DNA of 64,000 bases, taken from NCBI GenBank assembly GCA_934047225.1, contig OW204005.1:20344396-20408395 (forward strand), given 5' to 3'. This stretch comes from Ypsolopha sequella. Taxonomy: Eukaryota > Arthropoda > Insecta > Lepidoptera > Ypsolophidae. The position numbers were made by a program, and so were the translations under genes. Within the stretch, counting starts at the first letter, position 1. Every line of letters starts with the position of its first letter. Positions 17,771 through 29,800 of the stretch are shown one piece after another. The notes below the pieces were generated by a model. That model saw nothing but the letters and a program-made list of their open reading frames with translations. It did no database searches and was not told the origin of the DNA.

Positions 17771-18714
17771 CATAATGTATCGCTATAAATATCGGTACTA
17801 TCCCGTTTTGATCTACATTATAACGTTTTTATTATCGAAACGAACTATTTAAAACACTACCTATAGGCACAGTATAAGGAAGAAGACAGTAGTTTAACTG
17901 AACGGTGTCTTTGAAATCAATACCTACGGTCGCTCGGTGCCTAAACACGCGCTAGGGCTGCCAACTGACTGTTTACGTATTTGAAAATGTCAGTTTTGGG
18001 TCCGATAGAGTTGTATTTAAACAGCCCTGCAATGCACAACATGTTTTATAATTTCGTGGCATAGTTTACGAAAATGCGCGGGAGTGGCTTACAGTGCCAA
18101 CGCGGCAACGTGCGTACGTAACTACGGTGCGACTGTTGTAAACTGAGTTGGTTGACCCGAGTTTTGGGAGGGGTTCGTTTCGGCCCGTTTGTATGAAGAC
18201 GGAATACTACTTCCTTATTCTGTGCTATAGCTGTACAAGTACTTTTCATAATTTTTTTATTAATTTATATTATATGTATTATATATATATATATTTCTTC
18301 TCCTATTTTTTTGTATTGAATTATATTATTGACCCAATAAAACACATTTTCTTTTAGTAAATTTTCTTATGTCACACAGAGAAAATTTTAGTTTCATAAA
18401 TAAATTTTGTTACATCGCATGTGTCGCAACTCGCGGCCCCTGACGGAAGATCAGCGTCACAGTTCTGCTGTGGCATTTTGCTGAGTCAGAGACCTTTTTG
18501 TTGGCTGCATCTTATAAACTACCTCAGGCTGTATAATAGTTTATTGTTTAGATTATTTGTTTTTTTTGTAATGGTGTAGCTTTCAAAATAAACGCCTTTT
18601 CTTTCTTTCTTCTTTCTATAACGTTAAAGTATAGTTCTGATTGAGGATGGCACGAAAATGTTGAAATGTATTTAGTTCGATTCTCCGTATCAGTTACAAA
18701 ATATTAAAAAATAA

Positions 18715-19500
18715 TTATAACGGCCAAAAATACAACTTTCAGCTAAGAAAACTTATTGTTAAAAGTTTTCTATATGCATAAACATATTTTTAGTTATATT
18801 ATGGTAGCTTCAAAATAATTTGATTTTCCATAAGCGTGATATCAGATTATTTTAGGAATTTACGGCTGGTATCACGACTATGGAAAAACCAATTCCCATA
18901 GCTTAATTTTTAAAAGATTAAAAGATTTAAAAGATTTTATTTTTAATTTTTTTCGGAGAATTTACGTCATTTTAGGACATGGTTTTCATTATTTTGCTAT
19001 ATATATTGACCCTTATTTTTTTATGATTTTTTAAAAAATTGTCCGATGACCTTGTCACTTGAGAATTTTAGACATTATACTGATTGTGATGTGTGATTGC
19101 TTATAAAAAAAGTGGTCTGTCTCTGTCTGTCTACTCATCTGTCATCTAGCTGTCATTTGATTGTCTGAAGCAAATTATTATAAATGTATCTTGATAGCAA
19201 AGGACACATTTCTAAACAGCCATTAATCAAGTGACGTCACACAAGGGCAAATGTAAGTTGCAGCCTTTTCGAGAAAATATTCATCATCTTGAGGTTTTTT
19301 TAACCAAAACTTCGAAAATACGGCTTATTAAACCTAAATCTCGAAATGGTTTTCGAATTAACACACCTTAAAATAATTTAATCTATGCCAATTGTTTTAT
19401 AGCTATTGTAGTATAATTAAAAATATGTTTATGCATATAGAAAACTTTAAACAATAAGTTATCTTAGCTAAAAGGTGTCTTTTGGCAGTGTTTATTATCT
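18715..19500. mobile_element. Repeat family W, copy 1
   Basis: The left (AGAAAACTTATTGTTAAAAG) and right ends are inverted copies of about 80 bp. The centre, with TGATGTGTGATTGCTTATAA and a (TCTG)n-like tract, recurs at 19945-20400 and 51055-51290. No frame of interest is inside. Confidence 0.65.
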
Positions 19501-19645
19501 CTTAATATTTTGTTATCCGTAGAATCCGTAGAAATTACCGTTTATATCAATTGAAGCTTTCCTTAGTAATTAATGTAATGTGTGTAATTGTTTACAAATT
19601 ATAAGTGGAATTGTAAATTTTACTTATTGTTTCACTTACCTACCT

Positions 19646-19808
19646 GTGGGTCTACCGCGTAATTCTCATTTTTATCAACATCAACTTGAGATTGAAATTT
19701 GACGTGCGTGCGACGACGCCCGCCTAACATGCCATCTCTTTTGCACGCGTTGAATTTCGCATGCATTTGCTTGAAGTTGATACAAATGAGAATTACGCGG
19801 TAGAGCCC
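19646..19808. mobile_element. MITE family Y, copy 3
   Basis: It is almost identical to copy 2 (16996-17162) over its whole length, with the same TGGGTCTACCGCGTAA end. Its flanks differ from those of copy 2, so it is a separate insertion. Confidence 0.75.
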
Positions 19809-19904
19809 CTGGGCCCTATCCAACGAAAGTTACAAATACCGTCTACAATCCACGACTACAATTTACAGTTCGACTAATTGTATCAAAAAAGATTTAATAA
19901 AATT

Positions 19905-20400
19905 TTCATATTCGGCCGTTCGGCAAATTCCCAGAGCTTAATTTCAAAATAATTTTTATTTTTATTTTTTTTCAAAAAATTTCGTCATTTTAGGACATAG
20001 TTTTCATTATTTTGGTAGGTATATAAATTAACCATTATCTTTTTATGATTTTTTAAAGAATTTTCCGATATGACGTCACTTGAGAATTTTAGACTGATAG
20101 TGATGTGTGATTGCTTATAAAAAAGTGGTCTGTCTCTGTCTGTCTACTCATCTGTCATCCACCTGTCAAATCAGTCGGAAGCAAATTATTATAAATTTAT
20201 CTTGATAGCAAAGGACACATTTCTGAACAGCTGTTACTCAAGTGACGTCACACGAGGGCAAATGGAAGTTGCAGCCTTTTCGTAAAAATATTCATCATCA
20301 TGAGGTTTTTAGACCAAAACTTCGAAAATACGGCTTATTAAACCTAAATCTCTAAATGGTTTTCAAATTAACACAAATTAATTTAATCTATGCCTGTTAG
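19905..20400. mobile_element. Repeat family W, copy 2
   Basis: The body matches family W copy 1 from about 18935 to 19400, including AAATACGGCTTATTAAACC near the end. The outer inverted ends seen in copy 1 are missing or diverged. Confidence 0.6.
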
Positions 20401-20529
20401 GACACCTATTCGACATCAATATTTTGATCGCGGATTCGTACGACTAAAATTCGCGCGAACTTGCGATGATCGCGTATTCGCGTTCTATTAGGACGACGCC
20501 TTAGGATCAAAGTATTTGCGCTGGGCCTC

Positions 20530-21375
20530 TATCTATAGCTATATCTTTGCTCAAATTCAAATTTAAATTCAAATAGTTTATTTTGCAAAGCAGGTATAGA
20601 TATATACACTTTTTACACGTCAAATTGCTGATTGTGTACATCTACATTGATGGAACCCGGGCATTGTTTGTGTCTTAGTGTATACGACGTAGAATTGACA
20701 GATGGTCTGTATAGAATATGATCAGTGGCGGATCCAGGGTGGCTAGGGGGTTGAAATGCCGAAATATACATTAGTAATAATAATGAGCCTCTCAAAATCC
20801 AACCCTACGTCCGAGACCGAAAATCAGGCCACGTGAGAGGCGGGCAACATGCACAAAACTTATACGGCAATGGCATTACGCAGGCCAGCTTGAGGCGAGC
20901 TGTTGGGCAGTAGCAACCCCACGGACCCGAACGTGCTCCCGGGGGAAGGCCCTGTTCCACATCTTCGGCTTGCCTTTGTTGGCCGGCTGGAGTTAACAAT
21001 GACGAGGGACAGATCCACCACCTCTGGCTTGCCGTGGGTGGGGGTCTGAGTGGAGTAGCAAGAGCTATATGCTCGAAGGGTGGATGTGAAACGTAAGTGG
21101 CGAGTGGGCACGTGATACTGGACCCTCAGGGAGCAAGTGATCATCGTTTAAAGTCCAGTGACACCTCTCCACCTTTTAGCCGCTCAGCAAATGTTGCCCC
21201 CTTGTCTCTCTGTGCGGGTGATCATTTGGGAGACCATTTAATTGAGTCGGCGAGATGAATAATCATCGGTTGGTGTCATATCACATTTGGATTAAATTAT
21301 CTAAAGGGCCTCTACGTGTTGGCTTCGGCCCCACGCACGCCTTCCAAAGGTCCGGCACTATATAGTCCTGAGATG
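20530..21375 (-). mobile_element. LINE 3' UTR debris
   Basis: Bases 20540-20640 (TTTGAATTTGAATAGTTTAT-like, reverse) match the tail at 24300-24380. Bases 20800-21370 are a GC-richer block whose end (ATTAAATTATCTAAAGGGCC, GGCTTCGGCCCCA) resembles 54190-54760. No protein domain is recognisable in either strand. Confidence 0.4.
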
Positions 21376-22345
21376 TGATAAATATATATATGTGATAATA
21401 TATTTTTAATTGTGCTCTAAGTCAATTCACTAAAATAGCGTTATAATAATAATAATATAATTTTATTTCAGACCAAGTCCATATTTTGTTAGTAACAGAA
21501 TTGCTTAAAAACTATATTAGTACACATATTTACACTTGAAAACCTTATTTAATGTTAAACATTGCAGCTCTAGACCCCATATGTAAGAAGTTCCAGTGCC
21601 GCACAACCGGACAATCCATCCATCCATTATATCCATTATATACACTGTGTTATAAAGATAAGTAGGTTTAGTAAGTTTGATGGAATTTGTAGTTAATAGT
21701 GTTATTTTGTTGATTTTGAAGATAAAATAAGTCAAACACATCCTATCGCATTAGGTTGCATTCCTGTAATGGCAGGTGTAAGTTGGGAAATAAATAAATA
21801 AATAAATTATAATAATAAACACTTTATTGCACACAAAAAATACAGAGAAATACAATTTAGAATTAAGAGAAATACATGGCAAAGGCGGACTTATTTCTGA
21901 AAGAAATTTCTTCCAGTCAAGCATAAATGAAAGAGATGATGAAAAATTATACATTGGCTTATTTAAATTTAAATGGAGTGCTTAAAGAGTGATATAAATT
22001 ATGTGTAAATATGTATCACTTTGAAGCAACCGTGATTGCAGCGATTCCATTTTTTATGTTTTACTAGAGTTTCATATTTACTTATCTACACATATTTAAA
22101 TAGTACAAGATATGGTATTTACTATGATTTCCTGAAAAAGCTCGATGAAACCTAAACTCAGCCCCCCCCCCCAAATTTGTTTTTAGATCCACTACTGAAT
22201 ACGACGACGTAGGTAAACGACGAACACTGGAAAAATGGACAAGTGTTATGTTAATCAGCCGAATTCGTATACATATATAACATGCTTAGTTTAATTATTA
22301 GTACAACAGTTTTGTTACTATGTTTCATGTACGACGGTTCTTTTT

Positions 22346-22795
22346 TCGGTAACATTTTGAAACACAATATATTCTACAGTTTATGTAGGTTTGTTTAATT
22401 TAGTGTAGTACTTTGTGAACGCCATTGAAATCAAATCCTACAAAAGGTAAGAAACACAAAAATGCAATGGGTTTTGGGTTTTGGCTTTTTTTTTCGGTAA
22501 CATTTTGAAACACAATAATATATTCTACAGTTTATGTAGGTTTGTTTAATTTAGTGTAGTACTTTGTGAACGCCATTGAAATCAAATCCTACAAAAGGTA
22601 AAAAACACAAAAATGCAATGGGTTTTTTGTTTTGGCTTTTTTTTCGGTAACATTTTGAAACACAATATATTCTACAGTTTATGTAGGTTTGTTTAATTTA
22701 GTGTAGTACTTTGTGAACGCCATTGAAATCAAATCCTACAAAAGGTAAGAAACACAAAAATGCAATGGGTTTTTTGTTTTGGCTTTTTTTTTTTG
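22346..22795. repeat. Three tandem copies of a ~149-bp unit
   Basis: TCGGTAACATTTTGAAACAC recurs at 22346, 22494 and 22644. The three units are nearly identical and differ by small indels (for example AATA at 22515). No gene is visible in them. Confidence 0.9.
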
Positions 22796-22807
22796 CTAAA
22801 TGAGCAG

Positions 22808-22950
22808 CTACGCGAGCACGTACGCGTCGCTTAAATAAATTTGACAGATACAAACGATAAATTCTAAACGATAACCCTTATTGCAATGAAATAAGAGTAA
22901 CATTTTTATTTATCGAATCAATGTCGAGTCGGTAGCAAATTCATGCCAGT
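22808..22950. repeat. Duplicated segment, partner at 26545-26695
   Basis: CGAGCACGTACGCGTCG, AATTTGACAGATA and CCCTTATTGCAATGAAAT occur in the same order and spacing in both places. The second copy lies about 100 bp upstream of the CUB gene's first exon. It could be a small duplication or a short interspersed repeat. Confidence 0.6.
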
Positions 22951-23676
22951 ACCCCAGGTTTGATTCGCGGCTAAGGTGAGTTATTTTTCAGAATTCTTTG
23001 AATCCAGTTTTTATTTTCTCCTAAATTGATGACGAGAGTACTTTAATAATAATATAATAATAAATCATTTATTTCGGACATACATCCATAAAGTGTTAGT
23101 AACAATTTACTTAAACCTATGTTAGTGTACAAAGAAAACAAAGAAAAAACTTTGAGCATTTCTCTATCCCCTGTAGGTAAGATTTTTATCATACTGACCC
23201 ATCTCAACGTTCTACCACAAAATAACCACTTATTTTGGGGTTTTACTCTGTATAAGTTGGAAAGTTAAGATTGGGCATTAAGGGCAGCCATCTAGCCTTA
23301 ACTTTTGAAGCATTTTACTTTTGCATTTTGGAGAATTTTCAGTCATCGAGAAAAATCATAATTTAAGAGCGTTAAGAGCTGTTTTCCCGGCCGGATTGTA
23401 ATAAACCCGCCTTTTTCTAACACTTAAATACAAAATTCACTCAATAGTTATTCAACAAAGCTGTATTATTACCTACGTATTGTGTATGCTGCCATCGCAA
23501 AGATTCTATTGTTTTCTGTTTTAACTCTATGGTATCTGTAAATTAGAATTTCAAAAATTTTGAATTTTGAATATTTTGAAATTCTAATTTACGGAAAAGG
23601 CGGTTATTTCACAATTTGGCTGCGTAACCACTCTTAAGTGACGTTAAACTTCTCAAATCAGTAATTGGACTAATAA

Positions 23677-23862
23677 TTGAATTCCATCCATCCATCCATC
23701 AGCCCGTATTCGTCCACTGCTGGACATAGGCCTCCCCAATATTACGCCACTCTTGGCGGTCCTCAGTCATCCTCATCCAGCCGCCACCCGCTACGTCCTT
23801 CAGATCGTCAGTCCAGCGGGCACGAGGGCGGCCTACGCTACGCTTTGCTGTACGTGGTCTTC
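23677..23862 (-). pseudogene. RTE-type LINE ORF C-terminus and 3' tail
   Basis: The - strand encodes GRPRARWTDDLKDVAG, W-R-N-I-G-E-A-Y and VQQWTNTG before TGA, the typical end of RTE-type LINE proteins. A (GATG)n tail follows at 23677-23700 (CATC on the + strand). It is truncated at its 5' end. Confidence 0.8.
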
Positions 23863-24447
23863 ATTATAATGCCTTACGGCCCCAACGGTCATTACGTCGT
23901 CGGCGACAAATATGGCCAGTCCACTGCCACTTCAACTTACTACGTTAACCGTACCTTCTTTATACATATACGTATTATTATCCGATTTTTCCAGACATAG
24001 ACTAGACTAGGCTAGAAATTTCGGATGACAAAGTACAAAGATTAATTTCGAGGCGCAAAGATGTCCGGAACAACACTGTGCCTCCCTCGTTGAAAATTGC
24101 GTAACACAGTGCATGCTACCAAGCTGTTAGATATTACAACGCGTTGCCTTTAAGTTTGAAGCTAATTGACTCGACTGAGATTTTTAAAACCAATCTAAAA
24201 AAAAAATCTTGATTACGAAATGTCTGCACTCACTGGATGATTTTTTCTTTGATAATACTTGACGTCCTGGATCTTTATCCTTTGCCTACTACTTTTGACA
24301 TAAATTTGACGTGTAAAAAGTGTATTACGTATATATACCTATTTCGCAAAATAAACTATTTGAATTTTAATTTAACTTATAGACATTTTATTACCATTAC
24401 TATTTATTTATTAACATTGCATCAAATTAAGAACTTGATACATACAA

Positions 24448-26430
24448 TCTATATATATAAAAAGAGAAGTCCTGACTGACTGATTCATTCACTGACTCAT
24501 TCACTGACTCATCAACGCACAGCCCAAACTCTTCGACCTAGAAAGCTGAAATTTTGCACAAAGCTTCCCTTTGTAATGTAAACAAGGAATAAGAAAGGGT
24601 TTTTCGAAATTCTACCCCTAAGGGGGTGAAATGGGGGTCCAAAGTTTGTATCGGGAAGCAAGATTAGTTAGACTATTTTATTCGAGACTTCACAGGAGTA
24701 CTCCTATTTATAAATGAGTAAACACGTGTTTCAGGTTTTTTCAGAATTCAACCCCTAAAAGGGGGAAATGGGGTGACAAAGTCTGAAAATCAACATGGGT
24801 ATCGTTTGTATGGTTTATCGGGTCGCTGATTACAAAAACAACAAAGATTTTAAAATACAACGTGGTGGACGTGAAAAAGGGCTTTTCCAGAATTCAACCC
24901 CTAAAAGGGAGAAATGGGGTGACCAAGTCTGAAAGCCAACATGGGTATCGTTTGTATGGTTTATCGGGTCGCTGATTACGAAAACAACAACGATTTCTAA
25001 ATCTAACGTAGTGAACGTGAAATAACATCATTTCATGTTGGGGTGCGATGGGGTTGAAATTTTGAAATGTGTAAATATCAATATGGGTGTCGTTTTTATG
25101 GTTTTTTTGACGAAAATGGCATCGATTTTGAAATTTGAAAATTCTTGAAAGTATGTATGACAGAGCAAATCGGCTGTAACAGACGGACAGACAGACAGCC
25201 ACACAAGTGATCCTATTAGGGTTCCATTTTTTCCTTTTGAGGTATCTATATATCAAACTATCTATCCAAAATCTATCTATCTATCTGTCTGTCTATCTAT
25301 CTATCTATCTATATCCCAGCAAAATATCTTTGGAACGGAAGGTGGTACATCCCTAGGGGTTGGACCACGGGGTGCCAAAAAAATTTTTTTTTTTTAATTT
25401 CAAAACTTTGACTGCCTGTATATCCCGAACGGCTGGAGTTAGACCCATGTTGATGGGTGTCTAGGAAAATGTCTCGACGAGATCTGTCTGCCGAAAGTCT
25501 CAAAACTTTACAGGCCCGTATCTCCCATGTTCATGATACTCTAAGAAAAGGGTTCGGCGAGATCTAGACGACGACGCCGGTAAAAAAAAAACGAAAATAA
25601 AAAATTTACAAAATTTTGATCGGCCATATCTCCCGAACGGCTAAGCGTAAGGAGTTCGGGTTTTAACTATAGTGATCGGTCAAGCTGGGGCTACACCACC
25701 AAAAAAAAATTTAATTTGTCAGGTTTTGATAGTTTTTTCACAGGTCCAAAAAAGTATTCCGATTTACATGAAACTCGGTATCAAGCGGCATTCGGGGTCG
25801 CTGATTACGCTGCCATATACAAATTTGACATTCTTTGACAACTGATAGGGATTTTGATACTTTTTCGGAAAAACTTTGATCGGTGAGTTCCTTTTTTTGG
25901 CACTCTGGCGAGGCAGAAGGCCGAGCTAAGCTCCACGAGGCCGAAGGCCGATTAGTTTTTTTCTGTGTGTTCCGAATAACGAGCATATGAGTTTTTCGGC
26001 CGAGCACTACACCTTGACTCCCAGAGGGAGTGAGAGCACTTATAATGTTTGTTTCTGATCCTATTAGGGTTCCATTTTTTCCTTTTCGCAATGACGATTA
26101 GTAAGTCTCAGGGTCAGTCACTGAAAACAGCAGGAATTGATCTTAGGGGGGACTGCTTTTCGCACGGCTAGTTGCACGTAGCCTGCTCGAGAGTGAGCTC
26201 ACCTAGCAGCCTGGTCGTGTTAACAGCTGAGGGCAGAATTTCTATTGTATAAAGAGGTACTTCAAGTATGAATTTAAAAAAACTAATAGGTAATAGGCCC
26301 CGCCAAAGAGACTTTACCTGGAGATCAAATAATTGTACCAAAAACACTCCAAATCAGTTTTAAATACGTTCTATAAAAATTAGTACACAAAAACTAAATC
26401 AACGCGGGCGAAGCCGCGGGCAAAAGCTAG
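24448..26430 (+). mobile_element. Non-autonomous Helitron
   Basis: The 5' end is TCTATATATATAAAAAGAG preceded by A; the 3' end is a GC hairpin (CGCGG-GCGAAG-CCGCG at 26403-26418) followed by GGCAAAAGCTAG and T. An A|T insertion site, 5'-TC, a 3' hairpin and terminal CTAG define Helitrons. No Rep/helicase is coded in its 1983 bp. Inside are (CTAT)n at 25260-25315 and repeats that match other places. Confidence 0.8.
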
Positions 26431-26796
26431 TGTCAATATAAATTTAAAATTTGTAAAATAAGTTAATTAAAAGATTCTTTTTCTAATACAATGTAAATTT
26501 CGTAAATTTTAACAAATTTGAAGAATAGTTAAACTGAAACTTAAGCTGCTATTGCGAGCACGTACGCGTCGATTAGATAAATTTGACAGATAGAATCGAT
26601 AAATTCTAAACGAAAACCCTTATTGCAATGAAATCAGAGTTAGATTTTTATTTATCGAATCGATGTCGAGTCGATACCAAACTCATGCTAGTACAGCTGA
26701 TTTGGCAGGCCATGTCGGTCACCTTCGATGTGTGACGGATCGAGATCCGTCAGAGATGTTTGAATTTACAAAAAGTTTTTTTTTTTCTTTGACAGA

Positions 26797-26886
26797 ATGC
26801 TGTACATCGTGTTATTTGTTATTATGGCGACAATTAAGTATTCGTCCTCTGCTCAATGCGGCACTAATGAGACCTATGTAAAGGAC
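26797..26886 (+). CDS. Secreted CUB protein, exon 1 (signal peptide)
   Basis: ATG at 26797 opens 30 codons that end at a strong donor GAC|GTGAGTAAC. They encode a hydrophobic signal peptide (MLYIVLFVIMATIKYSSSAQ), then CGTNETYVKD as the start of the mature chain. A pyrimidine tract ending in ACAG precedes the ATG by one base, so a 5' untranslated exon may lie upstream. The exon ends in phase 0, as needed for the exon at 30029. Confidence 0.6.
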
Positions 26887-29800
26887 GTGAGTAACTAACT
26901 TTACAAGTACCCGCCCGCCTGCTACGCATGTTTTCGTCATCCAATTATCCCCACCAAACAACTAGTTAGGCCGGTGTATAAAAGGTGAGTTCCAGTCGGC
27001 AGCTCGTCATTTGCTGTCGAGCGGTCGGGCGGACAACACATTCCGAGGATGCCTCGTTTAGAGGCGAAACACGTGTCGATAAATTTTCTTGCTTGTTATT
27101 TAAGATTGCTTTGCTTGTGCATGTTTTATGCGCGAGGGCAGGCGGTGCTTGAGTCTGCATTTTGAATAGCATGGTAAGAGTGTTAATATATCCACAAATT
27201 CATAGACGTGAGTCAACTCTTGATTTGAGTAAATTTTTGTCATTTTTAGGGTTCCATACCCCAAAGATGCCAAACAGCACCTAGCATCCGCTGTCTTTCT
27301 GTCCGTTCGTCCGTCTGTCACATGCTAGATATAGCTTCGACCATGATAGATAGCTGAAAATATCTATCTATCACGACATATACCAAAATAACAAAAACTG
27401 GAAACAAAATCCAAAAAGGGTTCCCATACAAGAAATCTCGTAAAATTGCTTTTATCAACATTTTTTGTTCCAGCTCTTTCAATAAAACGCAAATTTGGCC
27501 AGATTATAACACTCTATGGTAAAACAAAAAGTTCATAAAAATGAGGGTTCCGTACTCAAAATTGTTTGTCAAGCGCTACCTACCATTTTAGCGAATTGTT
27601 TTTTGTCGCCTTTTAATGTTGCTACGGCATCGATATAGTTGTTATTTACGAGTACGATATTGATTTTAGGATTCCGTACTTGTACAGGATGTAAAAGCAA
27701 AGACAAGAATTCTTTAAATGTATTTTAGTATGACACATACTGTCTTTGTTTGAAATTAGCGGCAACTTTAATGAATGTACCAGTACCACACAATAAGACG
27801 ATTTTTTAAACTCAAAATACACTAATCTCGTAGACACCACCGCGGGTCGTTGACTTATCTGGTACAGTCACCCCCGGTTTCTGAAAGGCCAATCAAAGTT
27901 AACAGTAGATTAAAAAAACTTTAACCGCAAATAACGGTGAAAATAAAGCATATTATATGAAGTCTGAATAGTGATGAATCAATAATTAACTTAGTTAATT
28001 TTTGATTTCAATGTAAAATTCCCACTTTTTCTGGCTTAATCCGCAGATAATTATTTTTTAATCTACTGTTAACATTGATTGGCCTTTCAGAAACCGGGGG
28101 TCAGTAGCACAGAATACAATGTGATCGGTCGCGACCACGCTAAGGGATGAATGAACTGCGTTGATAAGAATGATTGGAAAACTAATACAGTGTATCCCTC
28201 GTACAAGTGCACATCCGAAAAGGGGTGAAACTAGACCTATTTTATCGACAAAAAAAAATTTTTTTTTTTAGAACATCTTTGTTTTATAAATTTACGTTTT
28301 AATTTTTTTTTGCCTACCATGGAGACTATGTATAAAATATATCATAACTTTTGATCTATCGCGAGTAATGCAATGAAATAAAACTGTTATAATCCTTAAG
28401 AATAGACGTTGCATACCAAATCAAAAAAATAACATAATCAACTAAAAATAATATCCTAAAAGATTATTTATTTAATGTTTCCGTCTTTTTTATTCAGTAA
28501 TAGTAATTTTTTTCTTAATAATGCCCCGTTTCACTATACTTTTATTCCTATTTATCATTGCCTATTCCATTATCTTTCTAACAAAAAAAATTCAACGTTC
28601 TATCACAAATAAAATATTTTCTACGAGCGGTTAACCAAAGGCACTGCGCTCGCGTCCCATACAAAGAGACCCAGGTGGAGTATTTTTTCAAGATTAAAAA
28701 AAAAATAAAAAATGAAAATTTTCTTTGTTTTTGTCGACATATTTAGATCTAGTTTCACCCACTTTCGGATGTGCACTTGTACGAGGGACAGACTGTATAC
28801 ACAACAACTGCAGCGTCTTCAACGTCCATTTTGAAACTGACTAAAATTGAACCGCAGAAAGCTGCGGTTGACCCACCGCGGCTTGCGTTTTCTCTCCGGG
28901 CGCGGCGTGCCGCCTTTCCAACCACAGGTGGCGGTTTGACCATAGATAAATTGACTGCGCGGTGCGCCGCAACCGCAACCGCGGCTAGTGCGTATGGTCC
29001 TTTACTGGCGGCTCAACCGGCTCATTCAGTGATTATAGACTGAGAGCTAGTGACCAAATCGGTCATGTGGCTTCAGCTGTATTGAAACTCCGTTAGCTAC
29101 TTCCCTAAACAACCTTTTCCGATAATCTCCGTGCTGGCAGGCCGCGGATGGTGGGTGCGGGTGTAGTAGGGTGGGGAAAAAATGAAAAAAAAAATGTGGG
29201 CTCAGCGACTTTAATTTATTTTTCAAACAGTTGCTCTGTACTCCCTGTGCACACAAAAAAAAATTTAAATCGATCGGGTGGTGTGAAGGGGTTGCCAGCG
29301 TTAATTAAAAGTACCAAAATAATAATAATTTTCATGTGGGCTCAGATATCAGCCGGCGAACGCGTCATCGCGCTCACGGCACACGGCGGCTTGGTACTTT
29401 TAATTAACGCTGGCAACCCCTTCCCACCACCCGATCGATTAAAAATTTTTTTTGGGTGCACAAGGAGTACAGAGCAGCTGTTTGAAAAAAAAAATAAAGT
29501 CGCTGAACCCACATTTTTTTTCATTTTTTTCCCCACCACACTAAACCCGTACCCACCGCTCGCGGCCTGCCAGAACGAAGATGAGAAATATAAAAAGGAA
29601 CTAAAATAAATGAAAAAATATTTTATAAAAATACAATATGGCTATCAAATTGTAGGTTAGTATTAAAAAGCTAATTGTAAAAATATTTAGTTTGGCTATA
29701 TTTAATTGCATCTGTTTCAAGAAATCCTTGAAAAACCATAAACATTATTAATTATGGTAATATGTGTTTACGTAAAGATTACAGGAAAAATAAAGCAGTT

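Noticed and set aside
23677..24000. 107-codon + strand frame
   Set aside because: Shadow of the - strand RTE-type LINE end.
29148..29609. 153-codon + strand frame
   Set aside because: Runs through a palindromic MITE; a matching frame on the other strand comes from the same palindrome.
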